Part shown: in pieces, positions 9,295 to 20,368 of the stretch
Numbering within the stretch: the stretch's first letter is position 1
How the letters are laid out: every line of letters begins with the position of its first letter
Origin: Gamsiella multidivaricata
Taxonomy: Eukaryota; Mortierellomycota; Mortierellomycetes; Mortierellales; Mortierellaceae
Assembly: GCF_025024155.1 (NCBI RefSeq)
Contig: NW_026251740.1
Span: 186,001 to 250,000, forward strand
Length of the DNA stretch: 64,000 bases
Direction of reading: 5' to 3'
Position numbers and translations under genes: made by a program
The notes under the pieces: generated by a model
The model's input: only the letters and a program-made list of their open reading frames with translations
Databases searched by the model: none
Told to the model about the DNA's origin: nothing

Positions 9295-10971
9295 ATGGAT
9301 ATTATTATCCTACCGCGACCGACGGCTCCTTCCTCCACCACGAGTTGGTGTGGTGGCGAAACTTGCCCCACCACCACCTTGTCCTCGTCTACAACGTCTC
9401 CAACGACCACCACTACGATTTGGACCACCTCCACGATTTGGACCACCTCCACGACTTGGACCACCATTACGACTTGGACCACAACAACTACAACCTCTCA
9501 ACCAGCAACATCAACAACAACAACAACAGCAGCAAGAACAACGACTAATCCTGTGTCCACCACCACAAGACCCGTTACAACCAATACCGTGCCTTTACCA
9601 ATAACCACTCAATCATCGTATTCTTCAAACCTACCCGTGGGCACCTCTACCTCAACCCAATCCACATCCATTCTCGGGTTGGGTGCCAGTCCCACGGCCT
9701 CTCCAATAGACGGAGGTAACGGCGGTCTAAACCGGACTGTAGTAATCGGTATCGCGTCTGTAGGCGTGATCGCTATTGGTATTGTCATCACCGTCTTAAT
9801 CATAAAGGGCACTCGTCGCCGAAAAAGACATCAGGCACTGGGTCAAGATGACCTGTTTGACCATCTGCCTATCGAACCGTCCCCCAAGCCCTTGGTGTCC
9901 ACCACCGCGACCTACCATCACGCGCATCACAAAAACCACGAACTCGAGCCCATGTACTATCAAGGCGGCGATCATCAAATGCATCAAATGGACCATATGG
10001 GACACTCAGGCGATGGATACCATGAGTACCACCACCATCACCACGACCCCTCTCAAGGCCAGGCTCACCAGGGCGGACATGGAGATCATCAAGCTTTCGC
10101 TGACCAGGGACAGGCGCATCAAGGTGGCCATGGGGGCCACCAGGGTCTCTCAGACCAGGGACAGGCACATCAGGGCGGACATGGAGATCATCAGGGCGTT
10201 GCTAACCAAGGCGGAGCACATCAGGGCGGTGGCGGACAAGGATTCCAAGACCCCAGTAATCAGGGATTCCCGAACAACGGAACCGCAAACCAGGGGCCAT
10301 TCCAGCAGATCGGAGGCGGTTCACATCCTCCACCACAACCGCCAAGCCAGCCATCAACAGCTTTGCCGGGTATCAGTGGCGGACCACCCCCAGTAATTCT
10401 TGCGCCTCTTCTGGTGAACCGACCAAAGACAAATACCCGGAGCAGACCAAAATCCTCGTCCCAGTACTCGGTATTGTCCTCGCCCACCTTGACCAACTTC
10501 AGCGTGGATCATGGGCTCATCGATGAGACCTCAATTCCTGCCCAAGGTACCATGATTGTCGGTCCACCATCAATCGGGCATAGGTCTTCTTCGGCGTCGT
10601 CGTCTTCATTAGGACATAGATCCAGCAGCGGCCGGGATGGATATGGACAGGACCTCGAATACTCGCCTCGAACCAAGCAGACACTCCTGGATCAGACTCG
10701 ATACCATGATTCCAGTTCTACGCAACACATGTCATCCAGGGTCTTGCCGATCTCGCCTAGGATCGCGACCATCCCATCAGCGCAGGTGTTCGAGATCAGG
10801 GCCCCTCAGGAGGGACACTCAGAGGCTGTTGGCTCGATTGTTTCTACAGGAAATGTCTCCTCTCTCAACACCTTTGATCGACGACATCCCCAGGCGATGG
10901 ATGACAACCAGAACAACAACAGTCTGTTCAGCCCTTACTCCCGTAGCTCGCGCAACCCTGAAGACGCATAA
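9295..10971 (+). CDS. Thr-rich single-pass membrane protein with His/Gly repeat tail
   Basis: Single-exon ORF of 558 residues. Residues 1-140 are Ser/Thr/Pro-rich and likely heavily O-glycosylated, with a repeated IWTTST pattern (Trp every six residues, four times). One transmembrane helix (about residues 148-170, VVIGIASVGVIAIGIVITVL) is followed by a stop-transfer patch (RRRKRH). The cytosolic tail has a His run (YHHHHHD), a 17-residue repeat built on DQGQAHQGGHGDHQ, and a Ser-rich end. The architecture resembles fungal Mid2/WSC-type wall sensors, but no Cys-rich WSC domain is present and homology is not claimed. No clear signal peptide follows this ATG, so an upstream exon or a signal-anchor topology is possible. 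Confidence 0.8.
   Translation: MDIIILPRPTAPSSTTSWCGGETCPTTTLSSSTTSPTTTTTIWTTSTIWTTSTTWTTITTWTTTTTTSQPATSTTTTTAARTTTNPVSTTTRPVTTNTVPLPITTQSSYSSNLPVGTSTSTQSTSILGLGASPTASPIDGGNGGLNRTVVIGIASVGVIAIGIVITVLIIKGTRRRKRHQALGQDDLFDHLPIEPSPKPLVSTTATYHHAHHKNHELEPMYYQGGDHQMHQMDHMGHSGDGYHEYHHHHHDPSQGQAHQGGHGDHQAFADQGQAHQGGHGGHQGLSDQGQAHQGGHGDHQGVANQGGAHQGGGGQGFQDPSNQGFPNNGTANQGPFQQIGGGSHPPPQPPSQPSTALPGISGGPPPVILAPLLVNRPKTNTRSRPKSSSQYSVLSSPTLTNFSVDHGLIDETSIPAQGTMIVGPPSIGHRSSSASSSSLGHRSSSGRDGYGQDLEYSPRTKQTLLDQTRYHDSSSTQHMSSRVLPISPRIATIPSAQVFEIRAPQEGHSEAVGSIVSTGNVSSLNTFDRRHPQAMDDNQNNNSLFSPYSRSSRNPEDA
10054..10257 (+). repeat. 51-bp coding tandem repeat, about 3.6 copies
   Basis: Units start at 10054, 10105, 10156 and 10207 and encode 17 residues each (core QGQAHQGGHGDHQ). 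They lie in frame inside the cytosolic tail of the Thr-rich membrane protein. The last unit is diverged and partial. Confidence 0.85.
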
Positions 10972-11249
10972 TGACCCTGCTTCCTGCAGTTTCTTTCATA
11001 TATTGTAGATTTCAACCAATATTACTTTTTTTTTTCTTGTCTGTAATAATACAATTTGTGTGTAATAATACAAATCTTTTGCGCGCATCCTTTAACAACA
11101 ACAACAACAACCCGCATTGAGAATACCGGGCACATAGTGTACAACAGATAACACAAACTGAAAGTCTACTGAACAAAACATGCCGACCGCTTTTCACTTT
11201 TTTTTTACAATCGATGGCTTTGTTGTCTATTATCCAACTATCCATATAA

Positions 11250-14200
11250 TTAAGCATCGCCCTTCTGTTCATCCTTCTCGTCAATCTTTTGCTCCGCAGC
11301 CAGACGAAGCCTCTCTCGCTTCTTGGCAGCCGCACGCTCCGCCATCTCCGAGACTCCGGCCACGACGGACAGCATACCCAGTTGATGAGCGACCGTCATT
11401 ACATTCGTATGGTGCACCCCACCTTTCTCGAGCACTGTCTCGATCGACGTGTTCGGCAAATGGGGATGGGTCTGAACCAAGTTCATATCACTAACATCGC
11501 CTGCTCCAAAGCCCAAAGTGCTCTGTGGACTGAGCGCAAAAGGCGAATTTGGCATCATTAGCGAACCACCATAGGCACTGTTGATATTATGCGCAAACAT
11601 CGCAGGCGAGGGCACAGTTGATGCCATGCGCTTGCTCAGATCGTGGTTCGAGGTTGTGAACGTCGGCGGGTGCGCCAGCTGGGAGTATCGCTGGAGCATA
11701 TCGAGCTCCTCACGCAGGGTCTCGTACCGGAAGGCGACCCGGATGTTGGGGACGTTGGTCTTCTCCATATCGTTGCCCTGGACACCGGGAAGGTACCATT
11801 TCTTGCCGATCCAGTGTTTCTTGACCTTGTTCTCAAAACCAGAATGGCGGACGGAGTTGCGCGAGATCTCGCACATGTCTGCCCCTGACAGCTTCCAGAT
11901 CTATGAATGGAGCACAAGGATCAATCGACCATGTCAGTCAATTTTGTAAATGCGGCAGGGACAAATGAAACAGCTATACAAAATGTACAGTTTGGATAAG
12001 ATATCTCACCTGAGCAGCAACGCTGTACTCCTCGATAAGCGGCTCCTTGGTAAAGTGGAACTGCAGAGGATCATCTGTACTCAAACTAACATTGAGTCCA
12101 CGATGGAAGAATACCGGGAACGGGTTTCTCTCATAGTCGAGAAACAGGGCGTTGTTGGACAATGGTGACATGGCAATACCCATCTGGGTCAGGTAGAACA
12201 GATACTGCAAAGCCGGGACCTTTCGAAGGAGGATTCCGTGAGAGATACCGAACGAAGTCAGGAAGGCTGAGGTCAAATGGTCCGTGTCACCGGCTTCGCC
12301 ACAGTGGGGTCTTAACACAAATGTGTCTAGTAGAGGATGCGGATAAAAACTTTGATGTTAATCTCACAGTTCATATCATGAAGAACATGTAGAACGTCAT
12401 ATGCTTTGCTTTGGATTCCTTACTAAAGCCGCGCTTCTGGCGGAAGCGGTTGAGACTCGTCATGTTGGCAAACATGTAGTAAATATAGTAGCTGTAAGGA
12501 GGATTCATCGCCGTGTTCCACGCACGAGGGTACGGGTACTTCTTGTAAATACGACGCTCGGCCTTGGATTCGTCGTCCACAGAGTCGAATCCGATGACGC
12601 GCTGAAGGAAGATGTGTAAGTTGGGATGGCTTGTTGGGTCCTTCGACACCTCGAACAAGGGCTTGAAGATGTTCACGATCACCTGCTCAAAGTTCTCGGC
12701 CGAGTTGGTCGCCTTATAGACATTGTAGAGACGAGGCACCTGGATCAACCATCTAACGTTGGGCGAGAACAGCTTGTTGTCGACCACCCAGTCGGCCAAC
12801 TTGTCCCACTCGGACTCGCTGCGGCCGTAGATCGAGATACGGTACTCGGCCATCTGGTACTTGCTCTGCTCCAAATCTGAGATGACCTCCTTGGTGATGT
12901 CAGCCAAGTAGCGGCCCTTGATCTTGTTATCTGTCTTCATAAAGATTTCACGGAGACGCGACTCGCCGATTGGGTTGTACTTCAAGTTGAATTTGTCGAA
13001 ACGGTGGAATGAATCTTTATGGGCCTATGCAATGCAGAAAACAACAAGGTTATACGGACATCAGTAAAGCGAGCAATAAAACCCATGAAACATACTGTAT
13101 GCAAGTCAACTAAAAGAACTTACGTGCATATCCATGGTATCGATGCTGAGGTCGTACGCTGTCAGGTTCAAACTCTTGAACACCTCCTCGAGGGTTAGGT
13201 CCTTGCCGTCACGGAAAATGACCACGTCTTTCGGGGTCTTGCGCATCTTTGACTTGATGAAGCGGAGTAAATGCTTCTGGTTCATACAGGAACTATGATG
13301 AACGTGAGTGTCGACCTTACGCACGTTGTAGAAATCACGATGAGGCACACGCTTGGCCTCAGCCAACTCCTCGTACTCGTTTAGGAGAATGTACATGTTC
13401 CATTTGCTCTCGAGGTACTTGAGACGTCTGAATGCGAAGCTCTTAGTAGGGCCGTCCGAGATGACCGAGAGGACGAAATCGAGGTCGACAAAGTATTCCT
13501 TAGGAGTTGGCACCTGAACAATGGGCTGCTTCTTCTCAAAGTCCTCCTGGTTCGCGAACACCTGTGTTTGGAAGATCGAACAAATTGAAATTAACAAGAT
13601 TTTCTCTGCACATAGCTGACAAATAATGGAAAAAGAAATCGCCGTACCTGATAGATACCAGTGTCGTCCATCTCAAAGACATAGTCGCAGGATCCAGGGA
13701 TCTTAGCCTCCTCGTGGATGAAATCGCTACCGATGCTATCAGGTCCGTCAGTCACTCGACCCTTATGCTCGGTAATGGGCCAGGAAGGAGGTGGAGGAGG
13801 AGGGTAGATCTCCCAGTCGTCCTTGTCGCTGGGGTTATCTCCGACGCGCTGGCATGAGACCTTCATGTACTTTTCACGGAGATCAAGACACTTCTGAAAG
13901 TTGGTGTAGAGCGACTGGAGCTCGAGTGTGATCTCGTCATTGGGCGCGAAGTTTGGCTTGGTGTTCTCTTCAGCCTTGGTCTCGTCCATGATGCCAGCAT
14001 CCGCATCGAGCTTGCGCAGGTTCTCGGGCGTGTTGTCAAAGAGCATGGCGGCCTTCGTGTTCTTGGGAAGAGTCGCCAGGCCGGAGACAGGCTTGGAAGG
14101 CGTGTGGGTCTCATGGGCTAGGTACTTGTTGTCCTCCTGTTGAGATGAGAGGAAATACAAGGATGTGAGTTGTGGGCGTGGAGGATAATAAAATTAATTC

Positions 14201-14641
14201 GCGGAGTTGGTCCCTGCGGAGGAAAGTTCAGAACACAGAGCAAAACCGTAACAGAAATAAGGAAGGTCGAGCTGTTTTTCTCACGGCAGGAGGGGAGGGA
14301 ACGCGAACTGAAACAATAACAGCGATGCACAAGCACAGGCGTACAAACAGATGCACGCATACTATCCTCCAAATGTGGATGGACGCATTCAATGGCATGA
14401 GCGACAAACGTACCAGCTTCAATGCCTTCTCGGCATAGTAGGAGTAGAAGGGGGTGTGTTCATGCTCGTTCTCGAGCGGATCATGGTCCTTGGAGATCGA
14501 GTCGTCGACGTCAGCACGCTTGTCAGGCACCTCGAACGAGTTTTCCTTGGTAAGCGATTGGGATGGCTGCTGATCGACCTCAGGCTCTTGGTAGTCAACT
14601 ACATCCTCGCCGTTCAGGATGTTAAAGTGATGGTTGCACAT
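11250..14641 (-). CDS. AMD1: AMP deaminase
   Basis: Six exons: 14414-14641, 13648-14136, 13124-13561, 12424-13024, 12010-12326 and 11250-11900. All phases match, giving 907 residues. It converts AMP to IMP and ammonia in the purine nucleotide cycle in the cytosol. Motifs include the zinc-ligand motif [20 protein letters not shown], the RPHCGEAGD motif with its conserved His and Glu, and the adenosine/AMP deaminase signature [12 protein letters not shown]. The first 250 residues form the usual variable, acidic regulatory region. The C-terminus adds a low-complexity tail of about 100 residues ending in a charged [17 protein letters not shown] stretch. It diverges from the YJU2-like gene across an 856-bp shared 5' region. 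The start ATG at 14641 was chosen because it is the first in this frame; an upstream non-coding exon cannot be excluded. Confidence 0.95.
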
Positions 14642-15497
14642 TCTTGCAGCGTGTCACAGGGCAAGGCTTTTCGATTGGGCAAGGGTTTGGCAGAGCAATT
14701 GGATGAGGCGGGAGTGGGAGTGGGGAGTGGGGAGTGGGGAGTTGGGAGAGGGGGAGTGGGATGGGGTGGAGTGGAGCGTTGGCGGGTGAAGGGTTAGAGA
14801 AGACCAAGAAAAAGAACGACCACCCAACCGAAAAGACGACCAAGAAAAAGAAGAACGGAAATGGAGGCGAATGCAAATCAACAAGGCTTTTATAGGCAGG
14901 AAACTGGCTGCGGGATTTCAAAACGCAGCAAGTCACGATCCAGGAGGCATACAGCAAGGGGTGCAGTGTGCAGGTGGACTGGAACCTTACTTTTAACCTC
15001 TTGATGCAATTGACGCCCCACAGGCTATTCTTGCCCCACAGAGACTGGGGACTACCAAAGCGGGGACCAGAGGAAGGGAAGGGGACCCGATAAAGAGAGA
15101 AAGAGAGAGGACATGGACTATCTGTTCCCACAAGCAGCATGCAGCGGGAGGAGGGGGGACAAACAGAAGAGGGATACGGTGACGACCTCCGTCATCCAGC
15201 TTACGCTGGGTGCTCTTCATTCTCTTTATCTGCATGGAGCAGAGAGATAAGAGGACCCTTAGGAGAGGTGCAGTAAAGAGGACAAATGCGACCACAAGAC
15301 CCCAATGCCTTGTATGTGTATCCACTCGTCGTCAAACGGCTGTTACACAGGGTGGGGGCCTGTCCCGCCCTCAGCTGAACTCTATTTCACCCGCAAAAAT
15401 AAAGAACGACCATTACCGCAGCAGTAGACGACATAGACCATCCCCTCCCCCCCTCTACTCCACAGGAGCAAACCCCTTCAAGTCGCGAGTCGACCCC
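14642..15497. promoter_or_regulatory. Divergent 5' region of AMP deaminase and YJU2-like genes
   Basis: The two genes start outward from this 856-bp gap. It holds a G-rich purine repeat near 14700-14765 (GGGAGT units). No core promoter element stood out by eye and no gene is seen inside. Confidence 0.5.
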
Positions 15498-16825
15498 ATG
15501 GCGGACCGCAAGGCAACCAACAAGTACTACCCCCCAGACTGGGACCCCTCCAAGGTACCTCGCTGACATCACGCTCATCCATCAGGATCAGCTCTCTGGC
15601 ATGACACCCCACCATGACCTATGCTGACACGTCCTCTTGTTTGCTCCCTCAACCAGGGTTCCATCAACAGCTATGTCGGACAACACCCCCTTCGCGACAG
15701 AGCACGGAAGCTGGACCAAGGAATCCTCATTGTCCGTTTTGAACTGCCCTACAACATCTGGTGCAATGGATGCAACAACCCCATCGGGATGGGTAAGCCG
15801 GAATCCTCTTTGATCTTGGAACTATTTTTGCTTAGCCATAAACTCTCACTCATCCCCATATCACATCGCGCATTGCATCAACCTAGGCGTACGATATAAT
15901 GCCGAAAAGAAGAAGATCGGCAATTACTACTCGTCACCGATCCTCAGCTTCCGGATGAAATGCCACCTCTGCGACAACTGGTTCGAGATCCAAACCGACC
16001 CCAAGGTAACCAACTACTACACCCTTCTGCTTTCTTCGCACCCGTTCACGAGGAATTAATGCTGGAAATTTTAACACCTATTTCTTGCTGCTCAAACTTG
16101 AATAGAATGCAGCGTATGTCGTAACAGCAGGAGCAAGGAAAAAGGTCGAGGACTTTGACGCCGCCGACAACGAGACCCTGGAGATCGACACGCCCGAGGA
16201 ATTCGAGCGGAGAGCCAACGACAAATTCGCAAGGCTTGAGCATGTCCAGCGGGATGCCCTCAAGGCAAAATCAGAGGCGACCGTCCTCACCCGTCTACAA
16301 CGCCTGAATGACCGGCAATGGAGTGACCCCTATGCCCTCTCACAAAAGCTCCGCAAAGAGTTCAGAACTGAAAAAAAGGCGCGGCTCAAGGAAGAAGCAG
16401 AATGCAAATCTGTTGCTGATCGTGTCGGGTTCGCTTTCAAAGTCCTACCCGAGTCCGTGGAGGATCGCGAGGGCTCCAAGGTGATTGACTTTGGATCTGG
16501 ACAGAAGGCGATCATGGAACAAAGGCTCAAGGAGATTAAGTCTGGAGCATTGTTTTCCAGCAGGAGAGGCACCAAGCCGGGGCTTGTTGTAAGGTCTCAC
16601 AGCACCATCAAGGGACCTACATCATCTTCTAAGGCAGCACCGGACAAGGTCGTTAGTGCCCTGATATCCGCAGTGAAAACGAACACCCGTCTGCAAGTGG
16701 ATCCCTTTCTCGTTACGCCGCAGCCAAAATTGCCCTCTGCGCTCACTTCAAAACCTACACCGACGAAGTCACCCTTGGTTTCATATGGCGACGAGAGCGA
16801 CGAGAGCGACGGCGATGATAAGTAG
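15498..16825 (+). CDS. YJU2B: YJU2/CCDC130 (CWC16) family splicing factor
   Basis: Four exons: 15498-15554, 15657-15792, 15887-16005 and 16106-16825, all in phase, giving 343 residues. The N-terminus (NKYYPPDWDPSK, then HPLRDRARKLDQGILIVRFE) and the two CxxC pairs (WCNGCNN and MKCHLCDNW) form the zinc-binding core of the CWC16 family. VRYNAEKKKIGNYYSSPI is nearly invariant in this family. It acts in the nucleus with the spliceosome around catalytic activation and step 1. It matches the CCDC130/Saf4 branch better than Yju2 itself (start NKYYPPDW, and the MGVRYNAEKKKIGNYY spacing). The C-terminal half is charged, coiled-coil-like, and ends in an acidic ESDESDGDDK tail. Confidence 0.93.
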
Positions 16826-16988
16826 AGAGTGAATACCTTACGGCATTAACACCATATCAACGTCACTATGTATATAATCCTATGCTCATGAGCGCCGCTT
16901 GTACAATACATGTCTTCTTGGAGCCTTTATTTGCGCTCAGTTTATTATGAAAGGGCGCTGTAAACGTAAAGAGCTGTCTCCGCCTCCT

Positions 16989-17990
16989 TTATGACTTGAT
17001 CGCGCGCGATTGCGCCCTCTCGGCTTCCAACTCATTAACCCAGGCAGTGACCATAGGATGCTTGAACTTGCCGCGGGTCCCTGCAAAGAAGTCCTCCAAC
17101 GTCGTACCCTCGGCTATGAGATCAATAAAAGGCAACATCATTAGTTAGTCGCATGTTACGATGATTCCAATCCAATTGCCAAACATAAAAAAGTGCCACG
17201 TCAAGGGCTTACACTCCTCGTATTCGAGTGCCTGCGTGATCATCTCAAATTTGTCAAAGTCCTTCACCAAGAGTGCCTCTGGTGTCGAAGCTGCCTCGTA
17301 TTCCTCCCACAGCCCAAAGATTTCCTGCGCTTGTGCTGACCAGCCAAGCAAAGTGTGGCAGAGATGGTGCATGGCATTCTATCAGAATCCAAACGAAATC
17401 CAGAGTGAATACCTCAGCATATCTTTCATTTCACACAGAAACCTATTCCGTATTAAACATACCCTCTCCTGTGTGTGCTTGTCCTCGATGCTGACTCCAT
17501 CATATGGAGTAATGTCGCCCTAATTACGTTCATGATGTTTCAGTATCGTTGAATCATGTCTGGTACGAACTGAAATAGCGAAATGTGCACTGCATTGTGT
17601 CACGTACCACCAAACTCTCTGCCAGATCGTGAACAATGGTCATCTTAATGCAACGGTTCTTATCGACGCCGGCAGTCTTTTCATCGATCAAGAGAGCCAT
17701 AATGCTCATCCTGTACATGTGGTCGGCGATCGACTCTGCCGGCTTGATCCCGTGGTTGATCCATCCAGTCCTCTTTGTGCGCTAGAGATAGGCAAGATCA
17801 AAGAATACGTTTGGTCAGTGCCCCCAAGCAATTACCAGTTATTTGTGTTCCGTTTGTATATGATGAATTCCTTTTCTACCTTCAGCTTTTCGACAATGTG
17901 CAGGAACTCAAGTGTACCCTTGACCGACTGCGCCTTGGACTCGCGACTTGATCCCGCAAGAGTCTTGTCCGCCCTCTTAAGTTCAGTCAT
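16989..17990 (-). CDS. HDDC2: HDDC2-type HD-domain 5'-deoxynucleotidase
   Basis: Five exons: 17880-17990, 17608-17781, 17463-17519, 17213-17378 and 16989-17113, all in phase, giving 210 residues, the usual size of the family. Relatives (YfbR, human HDDC2) remove the 5' phosphate from deoxynucleoside monophosphates using a divalent metal. Metal-binding residues are visible: ESIADHMYRM (His), MTIVHDLAESLVGD (the HD pair) and the DFDKFEMITQALEYE helix (Asp). KFKHPMVTAWVNELEAER near the end is also typical. A separate or fused upstream ORF (18008-18388) lies 17 bp away; see that entry. The ATG at 17990 gives a complete protein on its own. Confidence 0.9.
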
Positions 17991-18007
17991 ACGTGCTACT
18001 ACACTCG

Positions 18008-18388
18008 CTACAGGCCATCAAACGTAATACGGACCTTTAGCTTCAATTGGACAGAGACCCAGTTGGTACGTCCTTTTACGTGAGATCGTATGATGCGCTG
18101 TATACCTTCCTCTGGCGATCCCTCTATGATCTCCAAGAGTTCTCCGTCGTTCAAGTGTTGCGGATTAGTCACAAGATCTCCATGATGATCTAGACGGAGA
18201 AGAGATACGACAGTGTTCTCTGGGAGATTGGCGAGGGCCTTGGCCGCTTCGTAAAGGTCCTTGTTGCCGGTACTTTGCTGGACGCGGATCGAGTTGTCGT
18301 ACACGGCCCCGTTGTATTGCAGCTTGACCACAGGCGAAATTGTTGCACTGTACGCGCCGACGATGTCGTCTTCTGTGAATGAATCCAT
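18008..18388 (-). CDS. Unknown small protein or N-terminal exon of the HDDC2 gene
   Basis: An ORF of 126 residues begins at ATG 18388 (an in-frame ATG also exists at 18475). The composition is that of a folded protein (LQYNGAVYDNSIRVQQ, then NTVVSLLRLDHHGDLV, then DGELLEIIEGSPEEG), loosely like a ubiquitin-fold or PB1 domain. It stops 17 bp before the HDDC2 ATG. A 59-nt segment with GT...AG ends could splice residue LKLK directly to HDDC2 residue RADK in frame, making a fusion, but its donor (GTCCGT) is weak. Whether this is a separate gene or a fused exon cannot be settled from sequence alone. Confidence 0.55.
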   Translation of the reverse strand: MDSFTEDDIVGAYSATISPVVKLQYNGAVYDNSIRVQQSTGNKDLYEAAKALANLPENTVVSLLRLDHHGDLVTNPQHLNDGELLEIIEGSPEEGIQRIIRSHVKGRTNWVSVQLKLKVRITFDGL

Positions 18389-19478
18389 AATAATGTATTG
18401 GCGAGTTGAGTGAAAGAGAGTTGTGTTTGATGGTATGTTTTCGATGACGAATGAAGTGCCATCGAGGGGGTGCATGCATCAGATTCGTGAGTAGCTCGAT
18501 TTTTTCGTCACGTGTAACAAAAAAAAACGCGTGCTGTGTTTCACTGTAAGAGGGAAAAGATCTGTGAGAAGGGTGCTTCCCGAAGGTCGCAAAAGCATTT
18601 GAGCGAGCCCAGGGTCCTATTGGAGTTTATGGACCATGAAGCAGGAACGCAATAGGAGGTGCCAAACTACACTGAGCGCTCCGTTTTCAAAACGAAAGGA
18701 TGCATCGTGTAAGGCTGCGCGAAAAAAGTGCTCCGCTTCATGACTTCATGAAAAACGGGTATCTGCTTGCTGTGCAGTTCCTTGTAGAAAACCACTTACC
18801 TTCGAAGGCCACTCGACGCCAAAGCACGGCTTGTCGTTCCCGAACTATACCCGACCGTTACGCGTCACTTTCGTTCGACACATTTGCTGGTGCTGAGGGT
18901 TCTTCTGTTACGCCTCTCTCTCAAGGTATGTTCAGTTTTTGAAAAAGGACCCCCTCTTCTATCCTTCAGACCCCGTTCTGTTCGCCGCTGTCTTTTCTTC
19001 AATGTCCTCACTTCCTATACATTCCTTTGCTGTCTGGTCACTTTGACTTAATAAGCATTATATATATTTAATGTCGCTCGTTAAGCATCTGAGTCTTGGG
19101 TGCATTCCATTTCGCATCGCCCAGTTCTCACATGTATTTGCCGTAGCCTGTTGTATTGACGATAACCCCCCTCAACTGATGTTCTATATTAGATCTGTTC
19201 AGATCGCGATGGTCATTGAAAATTAAGGATAATAAAAAATAAGAGACCAACAACAACCACTGAGTTCCTTGGACAGAATGAAAGGACGTCAAAGAAGCAC
19301 AAAATATAAGCACAGAAAACGTAGAATAATAAATGCTGCCAGTGGCCTTCAGATCATCCACAACAGATATAGTCATTTATTCTTCACCTCGTCTGAGCGA
19401 TCGATTTTGATACTCACTATAACTGGCCGTATGCGTTACTCCGCCTCGAGATTATCAGCGTGATATCTCACCTCCCCC
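18389..19478. other. Intergenic, no gene seen
   Basis: Spacer between the small ORF's 5' end and the glutathione transferase 3' end. Open frames are short and biased. The stretch 19060-19420 is AT-rich. Confidence 0.5.
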
Positions 19479-20368
19479 TCAAAACTTGAAGAACCCTTTG
19501 GTACCAGCATCGATCTGCGCATGCCGCTCACTCTTCTTCCACTCCGCAATCCTCGGGTGCGCGTTCACCGTCTCCTTAACCTTCCACAATCCCGGCGTCC
19601 TCTCCTCCGAGATCAACCCCCTCACGCGCTCCTCCAATCCCTTGGGCACCATCAACAGGATCCTATCCACCATCAACGCCGTCTTCAAATCCGCCAACGT
19701 GAACTGACTCTCTACATAATGGCCATTCGTCCCATTCTTCGCCAAATGGGCCTCATGGGCCGCAATCCACCGCGGCAAATGATCACGGTAGAACGCCTCG
19801 GCCTCGTAGTTACGCTTCTCGAGAGGTGCAAAGAGGACCTTGAAGAAGTTGACGCTGAGGGTCTCCATGGAGGTGTAGTACCGGTCGACGAGATGATTCT
19901 CCCAGGAGTTGGAGCCGAGGAGATCGAACTTGCGGGCGAGGTGGCGCTCAATCGCCTGGGACTCGGAGAGCTCGAGGACAGTGCCGTCGGATGTGGTCTC
20001 GTATAGGACAGGGAGGACACCGAAGGGAGTATCCTTCTTCATGGCGGGCCAGTCCTATTTACGGTTTTAGCGGATCAAGCAGGGGGAGGGGAGGAAGGAA
20101 AAGCATGAGAAATTTTACAGCTTTCTCTTGAACAGAACGACTTCAGAATTACAGTAGGAAAAGGACGAGGGGAGAAGTAGCTTACCAGGGACAGCTCCTC
20201 AAACTTGGCGCCACCATAGGCGAGCAGGTTGCGGATCAATTCGCCACGGCCGTGGAGACCAAAGTAGAGGAACTTGAATGTCGACTCGGTCGTGGTATCG
20301 ATTGCCTGAGCAAGGGCGTGGGTGCTGGCCTGAGTAGCAATAGGGAGGACAGAGTTGGTAGCGACCAT
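19479..20368 (-). CDS. Glutathione S-transferase, sigma-like
   Basis: Two exons, 20186-20368 and 19479-20054, in phase, 252 residues. The thioredoxin-like N-terminal half shows FKFLYFGLHGRGELIRNLL, with the catalytic-type Tyr in the first beta strand as in sigma/prostaglandin-D-synthase-type enzymes. The cis-proline motif region is FGVLPVLYE, and the glutathione gamma-glutamyl contact is LSESQAIERHLAR. The all-helical C-terminal half includes FTLADLKTALMVDRIL, which carries the conserved N-capping Asp. About 20 residues at the N-terminus before the fold are extra and could be a weak mitochondrial presequence. It likely serves in detoxification; the physiological substrate cannot be told. Confidence 0.9.

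Noticed and set aside
9036..9548. 170-codon ORF ending in a DHLHDL-type His/Asp repeat
   Set aside because: It is the +1 shadow of the Thr/Trp repeat of the membrane protein gene at 9295.
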